A program made the position numbers and the translations under genes. A stretch of DNA of 55,764 nucleotides, from NCBI GenBank assembly GCA_030539275.1, contig JAUNSK010000013.1, positions 1 to 55,764 of the forward strand. Reading direction: 5' to 3'. Positions 51,987 to 55,764 of the stretch are shown piece after piece (within the stretch, counting starts at the first letter, position 1; the number at the start of each line of letters is the position of its first letter). The DNA comes from Oscillospiraceae bacterium. GTDB lineage: Bacteria > Bacillota > Clostridia > Oscillospirales > Ruminococcaceae. The notes beneath the pieces are model-generated. The model saw only the letters and a program-made list of their open reading frames with translations. It made no database searches and had not been told where the DNA came from.

Positions 51987-54900
51987 GTGGAAAATAGTAA
52001 TACGATTATTGAGTTCGTAACTCAGTGGCGCAGTAATAATAATATTGCTGACTCAGAAGTCCTTACGGAAGAACAGGCAAAGACATTTCTTGCTGATTTT
52101 AAGGCACAGCTAAATATTTCAGCATCTGAATCATTGTCTTATATCATTATAAACAGTGATGATCTGTATGCACAGGCGAAGGAAACTGCAGAAAAGATTA
52201 TTGAAGATAATCCTGATGCAAATGTAAAACTATTGAGTGATGTTCCGGAAATTCAGATAATCAACAGCGTGGAGTTTAAAGAAACTTTATTAGCTGCCGT
52301 AGGTGATCAATGGTATGAACGGATCTACTCAGGCAGCATGTCTGACGGAGAAAATAAAGGCTATGCTTTTGACGGATCAATAAGTGTGAAAGATTATACA
52401 TATCGTGAAGCTTTAAAAAGCAATATGGCAGATGAAGCAGTAGCAGTAGTTTCTGAAGATACTTCGGACAGTATATTCAACAGAACATTATTGTCAGAAA
52501 TACTTGCGGACGAATCTGTAAAGAAAATCAATTCAGTACCAAAAGATGATATACTTTCAATGGCCGCTTACAGTGTCAGGTATCTTTCATATACAGCAGA
52601 CGAGGCAGCTGAGTTTGTACAGCAGTATGTGGAATTCCTTTCTACTGCATATACTGAGAATACTCTGGTATCGTTGAAAGAAAATGAAAGCTATTCAGAT
52701 TATTTTGCACGAGTAAAAGAAAATCAGAGCTATGACAGATATACAAAGATTATAGATTTCCAAAGGGACGTTAATGATTTAAAGAGTGATATTATCTATT
52801 TTCTTGGTGAATACGGTCAGTATATTGATAATGAATCTGTTGAAGAACTTTCTCAGATTGCCGGAATCAGAAGCGTTGATATAGACATATATACAAGTGC
52901 TATAATAAAAGTATTTGGCGACAGGTACTCTTATACATCTGATTACATAAAAAGATGTGTGGAATCTGTAAAATCACAGATCACCGCAGGTGATGATAAA
53001 AAAGAAGACAGTGAAAGTGACAGGATATCCGATGCTGTATCTGATACGAATCCGGATAATAATGACAACAATGATCAGCCGACACAGCCAGACAACAGCA
53101 ATGAGAAAAATACTGAAACTGGATATCCATCTCAGTCTGAAGTAAGCCATGAGGATACTTCTGATGTGACAGCAGGTACACCTGAAAGTACACATGATGC
53201 TACTTCTTCAACAGTAACACCTGAACAGCCTGTAAATACTTCAAACTCTAAAAAAGCTTCCATTACAGCCGTTAGCACTTTGCCAGCCAGTGTAACCGGT
53301 ACAGGATCAGGCGGAGCACATAATCCAGTCAATACATCACAGACGTCTCCCGGTACATCTGACACTTCATCTCAGAATCCTGATACGGATACAGATGATA
53401 GATATTATGATGATGAGCAGGATGTCAATAATATAGCTTCTCAGATAATAACATTCTTTGGAGGCGCGTCCGCTGCAGGTTCGCTATCTGCAGCACTTAA
53501 TGGTCCTCTGTGTGAATTGTCCAGAGGTGCAGGTCTTGGATTTGTAATTGCAAATGCTATTAGTTCCGGAGAAGATCCTGCAGACGCGGCTGGAAGATAT
53601 GTATTTGGTACAGTTGCATCCCAGTTTGCTACAAATATTGCTATGGGTGTAGGTTTGGGTACTGCTGCAAACGGTATATTTCTGGGAGGAGTGAGCAATG
53701 CAGCAATCGGAGGGATAACAGGAACTACAGCCGGTGCTGCTATAGCTGCAGCCTGTGCTGATCTGCCTGTCGGACTGATTGCGTTAGGCGTTTGTGAAGT
53801 GGCGTTTATAGGAAATGTTGCAGGTGAAACGATATTTGACTGTGTTGATGCATGGATGAATGGTGAATCCGCAAATCCATTTAAAGTTTTCGCAGATAAT
53901 TGGGTGGAAGACTCAGAGGCTATTTTCTTCCCAATATTTGATGCGATAGGTCTTGATAAGCTTATTAACTGGTTTGACAGTTCCAAGACAGCGAGGGTAG
54001 TTGTTGATCCGCTTATAGTAGATATTGACGGCGATGGATTTACGATCATTGATAAGGCGAACGGTGTGTACTTTGATAAGGATAATAACGGATACAAGGA
54101 ACGGATTGACTGGACTTCTGCAGATGCATTTCTGGTTCTTGACCTTAACGAAAACGGAGTAATAGATAATGGGTCAGAGTTATTCGGAGACACTACATAC
54201 CTTGCTGATGGTACTTATGCCAAGAATGGTTTTGAAGCACTCGCTCAGTACGATGAAAACGGGGATACAATAATAAACAGTGCGGATTCTGTATTTGACA
54301 GACTGCTGTTGTGGACTGATGCAAATGCTGATGGTGTATCACAGTCTTCTGAACTTAAAAAGGTAACAGACCTCGGAATTACTTCTTTTTCAACAGTTGC
54401 AAATGAAGAAAAAATATCAACAGGTACAGAGGCAGTTATTGACGGAACTTCAGAATTTACGTTCAGTGACGGCTCAAACGGACATTTTGGTGCACTTTGG
54501 GCTACATCCAATCTTTATGATACAAAAGAAACAGGTGAAAGTGATATATCACTGAGTTTCAACATAGGTCATATCGGAAACATACCTTCATTGTCTGTTG
54601 CCCTTGCAAACGATGACGGTACGTTAAAGGGCTTTATAGATTCATTTAATCAGGCAGTTACCAGTAAAGAAAAAATGGAGTGCCTGGATAACATTTTATA
54701 TGCAATGACAAATTCGCTTGATATTGCAGCGAATGCAAGAGGCACAAATATTGATGCAAGAAAACTTAATGTTATAGAAACAATGATGGGTGAAAGTTTT
54801 GTAGGAGTAAATGGTGCTAATCCAAATTCCACTGCAGCAAACTTACTTAAAAATATCTATAATAATATTTCAGACGCTTACTATACTGCATTTATAAGTC

Positions 54901-55764
54901 AGTCTGTAAAGCCATATCTGAACTATCTTGTACCGTATGAGACCCAATCAGGAGGCAAAAGCTATTACACAGGTTACCTTTGTTTTGCAGTTGACTATGA
55001 GATGAAAAAAAATCCTGATTCAACGATACTGAACGATATCTGCAAATATCTGGTTTATTACGGTATCAACAACGAAATAAATTATGATGTTTTAACATCA
55101 CTTTCCGGTTATTTTTCATACGATAACAAGTATAAGTCTTCTCTTGATAAACAAATGAATTCACATGGAATATATATCGGTACTAATAGTGATGATATTA
55201 TCAGGGGTACCGGCAATTCAGATACACTTATCGGAGGCAAGGGAAATGATACGCTGTACGGAGGCTATGCAAACGACACATATATCTTCAATAAAGGAGA
55301 CGGAGCAGATACTATCAATGAAGAGGGAGTAAACAGTGGATTTGACAAGGTAGTATTCGGGGAAGGAATCAGTAAAGAAGATATAACAGTAACAAGAGAC
55401 TCAAATGATATGGTTCTGCTCATAGGAAACGAGGGAGACAGTCTGCGAATAACAAGGACCTATACCAACAGCAGTTACCAGGTAGAACAGTTTGAGTTTG
55501 CGGATGAATCAGTAGTAAAGCTGGATGAATACCTATCAACAAGTTTGCACATAACAGAAAGCGAAAACGGAGTGATCGGGGATTACGACGGAGGCTACGG
55601 AACGAGAAATTCAACACTAATAGGAACAGATAAGGCAGAAACAATATATGGATACAGCGGAGATGATACACTTATCGGAGGCAAGGGAAATGATACGCTG
55701 TACGGAGGTTATGCAAACGACACATATATCTTCAATAAAGGAGACGGAGCAGATACTATCAATG
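51987..55764 (+). CDS. RTX-type calcium-binding giant protein, 3' end beyond window
   Basis: From GTG at 51987 (stop TGA just upstream at 51981; AGGGAA 10 bases before) the frame stays open for 1259 codons to the window edge. The N-terminus (MENSNTIIEFVTQWRSNN) is no signal peptide. Order: helical region (1-345); Ser/Thr/Asp/Pro linker (345-475); Gly/Ala-rich hydrophobic stretch (about 490-610, with VIANAISSGED and GGITGTTAGAAIAAACADL), perhaps membrane-inserting; VVVDPLIVDIDGDGF (about 670-684); DLNENGVIDNGSELFGD (719-735); LLLWTDANADGVSQSSEL; then RTX nonapeptide-type repeats from 1065 (LIGGKGNDTLYGGYANDTY). This is the layout of type I-secreted RTX proteins of Gram-negatives. Whether it is toxin, adhesin or enzyme is open, and the export route is unknown. 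Confidence 0.9.
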   Translation, partial: MENSNTIIEFVTQWRSNNNIADSEVLTEEQAKTFLADFKAQLNISASESLSYIIINSDDLYAQAKETAEKIIEDNPDANVKLLSDVPEIQIINSVEFKETLLAAVGDQWYERIYSGSMSDGENKGYAFDGSISVKDYTYREALKSNMADEAVAVVSEDTSDSIFNRTLLSEILADESVKKINSVPKDDILSMAAYSVRYLSYTADEAAEFVQQYVEFLSTAYTENTLVSLKENESYSDYFARVKENQSYDRYTKIIDFQRDVNDLKSDIIYFLGEYGQYIDNESVEELSQIAGIRSVDIDIYTSAIIKVFGDRYSYTSDYIKRCVESVKSQITAGDDKKEDSESDRISDAVSDTNPDNNDNNDQPTQPDNSNEKNTETGYPSQSEVSHEDTSDVTAGTPESTHDATSSTVTPEQPVNTSNSKKASITAVSTLPASVTGTGSGGAHNPVNTSQTSPGTSDTSSQNPDTDTDDRYYDDEQDVNNIASQIITFFGGASAAGSLSAALNGPLCELSRGAGLGFVIANAISSGEDPADAAGRYVFGTVASQFATNIAMGVGLGTAANGIFLGGVSNAAIGGITGTTAGAAIAAACADLPVGLIALGVCEVAFIGNVAGETIFDCVDAWMNGESANPFKVFADNWVEDSEAIFFPIFDAIGLDKLINWFDSSKTARVVVDPLIVDIDGDGFTIIDKANGVYFDKDNNGYKERIDWTSADAFLVLDLNENGVIDNGSELFGDTTYLADGTYAKNGFEALAQYDENGDTIINSADSVFDRLLLWTDANADGVSQSSELKKVTDLGITSFSTVANEEKISTGTEAVIDGTSEFTFSDGSNGHFGALWATSNLYDTKETGESDISLSFNIGHIGNIPSLSVALANDDGTLKGFIDSFNQAVTSKEKMECLDNILYAMTNSLDIAANARGTNIDARKLNVIETMMGESFVGVNGANPNSTAANLLKNIYNNISDAYYTAFISQSVKPYLNYLVPYETQSGGKSYYTGYLCFAVDYEMKKNPDSTILNDICKYLVYYGINNEINYDVLTSLSGYFSYDNKYKSSLDKQMNSHGIYIGTNSDDIIRGTGNSDTLIGGKGNDTLYGGYANDTYIFNKGDGADTINEEGVNSGFDKVVFGEGISKEDITVTRDSNDMVLLIGNEGDSLRITRTYTNSSYQVEQFEFADESVVKLDEYLSTSLHITESENGVIGDYDGGYGTRNSTLIGTDKAETIYGYSGDDTLIGGKGNDTLYGGYANDTYIFNKGDGADTIN
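55221..55764 (+). repeat. 444-bp RTX module repeat
   Basis: The 100 bases at 55221-55320 recur at 55665-55764 with a single C/T change, offset 444 bases (148 codons). The window ends inside the second copy. Such identity points to recent duplication or gene conversion. Confidence 0.9.

Noticed and set aside
53441-54193. Long antisense open frame (250 codons) on the minus strand
   Set aside because: It lies fully inside the unbroken RTX frame on the plus strand, has no ribosome binding site, and its Ala/Pro/Ser-rich product is the shadow of Gly/Ala-rich coding DNA.

Overview
The window looks like chromosome of a low-GC, Gram-positive anaerobe of the Ruminococcus group (Oscillospiraceae). The basis is inference: strong AGGAGG ribosome binding sites, two proteins with type I dockerin calcium loops, a cohesin-like surface protein with Thr/Pro-rich linkers, a spore photoproduct lyase, and a GGGtGRT protein beside its NifU-like partner. 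No rRNA, tRNA, CRISPR array, transposase or integrase was seen.

Left part (1-15 kb). A truncated repeat protein lies at the edge, followed by an EamA transporter and an ATP-grasp protein. A six-gene minus-strand operon (14260 down to 2839) then encodes an FHA protein, a PP2C phosphatase, a membrane Ser/Thr kinase, a small membrane protein, a membrane-anchored cohesin-like protein and a 2014-residue Ig-repeat surface protein. A cupin gene and a spore photoproduct lyase gene separate this operon from the next.

Middle (16.4-26.7 kb). A plus-strand operon encodes an unrecognised protein, a plasmid-Rep-like winged-helix protein, an EssC-type FtsK/SpoIIIE ATPase with its own FHA domain, and a YukD/EsaB ubiquitin-like protein. 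It is followed by two WXG100-type proteins, a lipoprotein with an Ig-like domain, and a third WXG100 protein. This is a type VII (T7SSb-like) secretion locus lacking recognisable EssA, EssB and EsaA. The kinase has the same layout as EssB (kinase fold, one membrane helix, outside helical domain) but keeps its catalytic residues. My main hypothesis is a type VII system controlled by a kinase/phosphatase/FHA switch, analogous to the PpkA/PppA/Fha pathway of type VI systems.

Right of that come an isochorismatase-like hydrolase, a heterodimeric ABC exporter with one degenerate ATP site, an ADP-ribosylglycohydrolase, a UvrD/PcrA-like helicase and a GNAT acetyltransferase. A long plus-strand operon follows: MoxR, DUF58, transglutaminase, purine nucleoside phosphorylase, CYTH, UvrC and a dockerin-bearing beta-helix protein. 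Next are rsmD, coaD, a coiled-coil protein, an Lrp/AsnC regulator and the NifU-like/GGGtGRT pair.

The last 6.5 kb is accessory-like. It holds an apparent dockerin remnant, a two-helix membrane protein, a secreted dockerin protein and related repeated terminators. From 51987 a GTG-started frame of 1259 codons runs off the window. It encodes an RTX-type calcium-binding protein without a signal peptide, which is unusual in such an organism.
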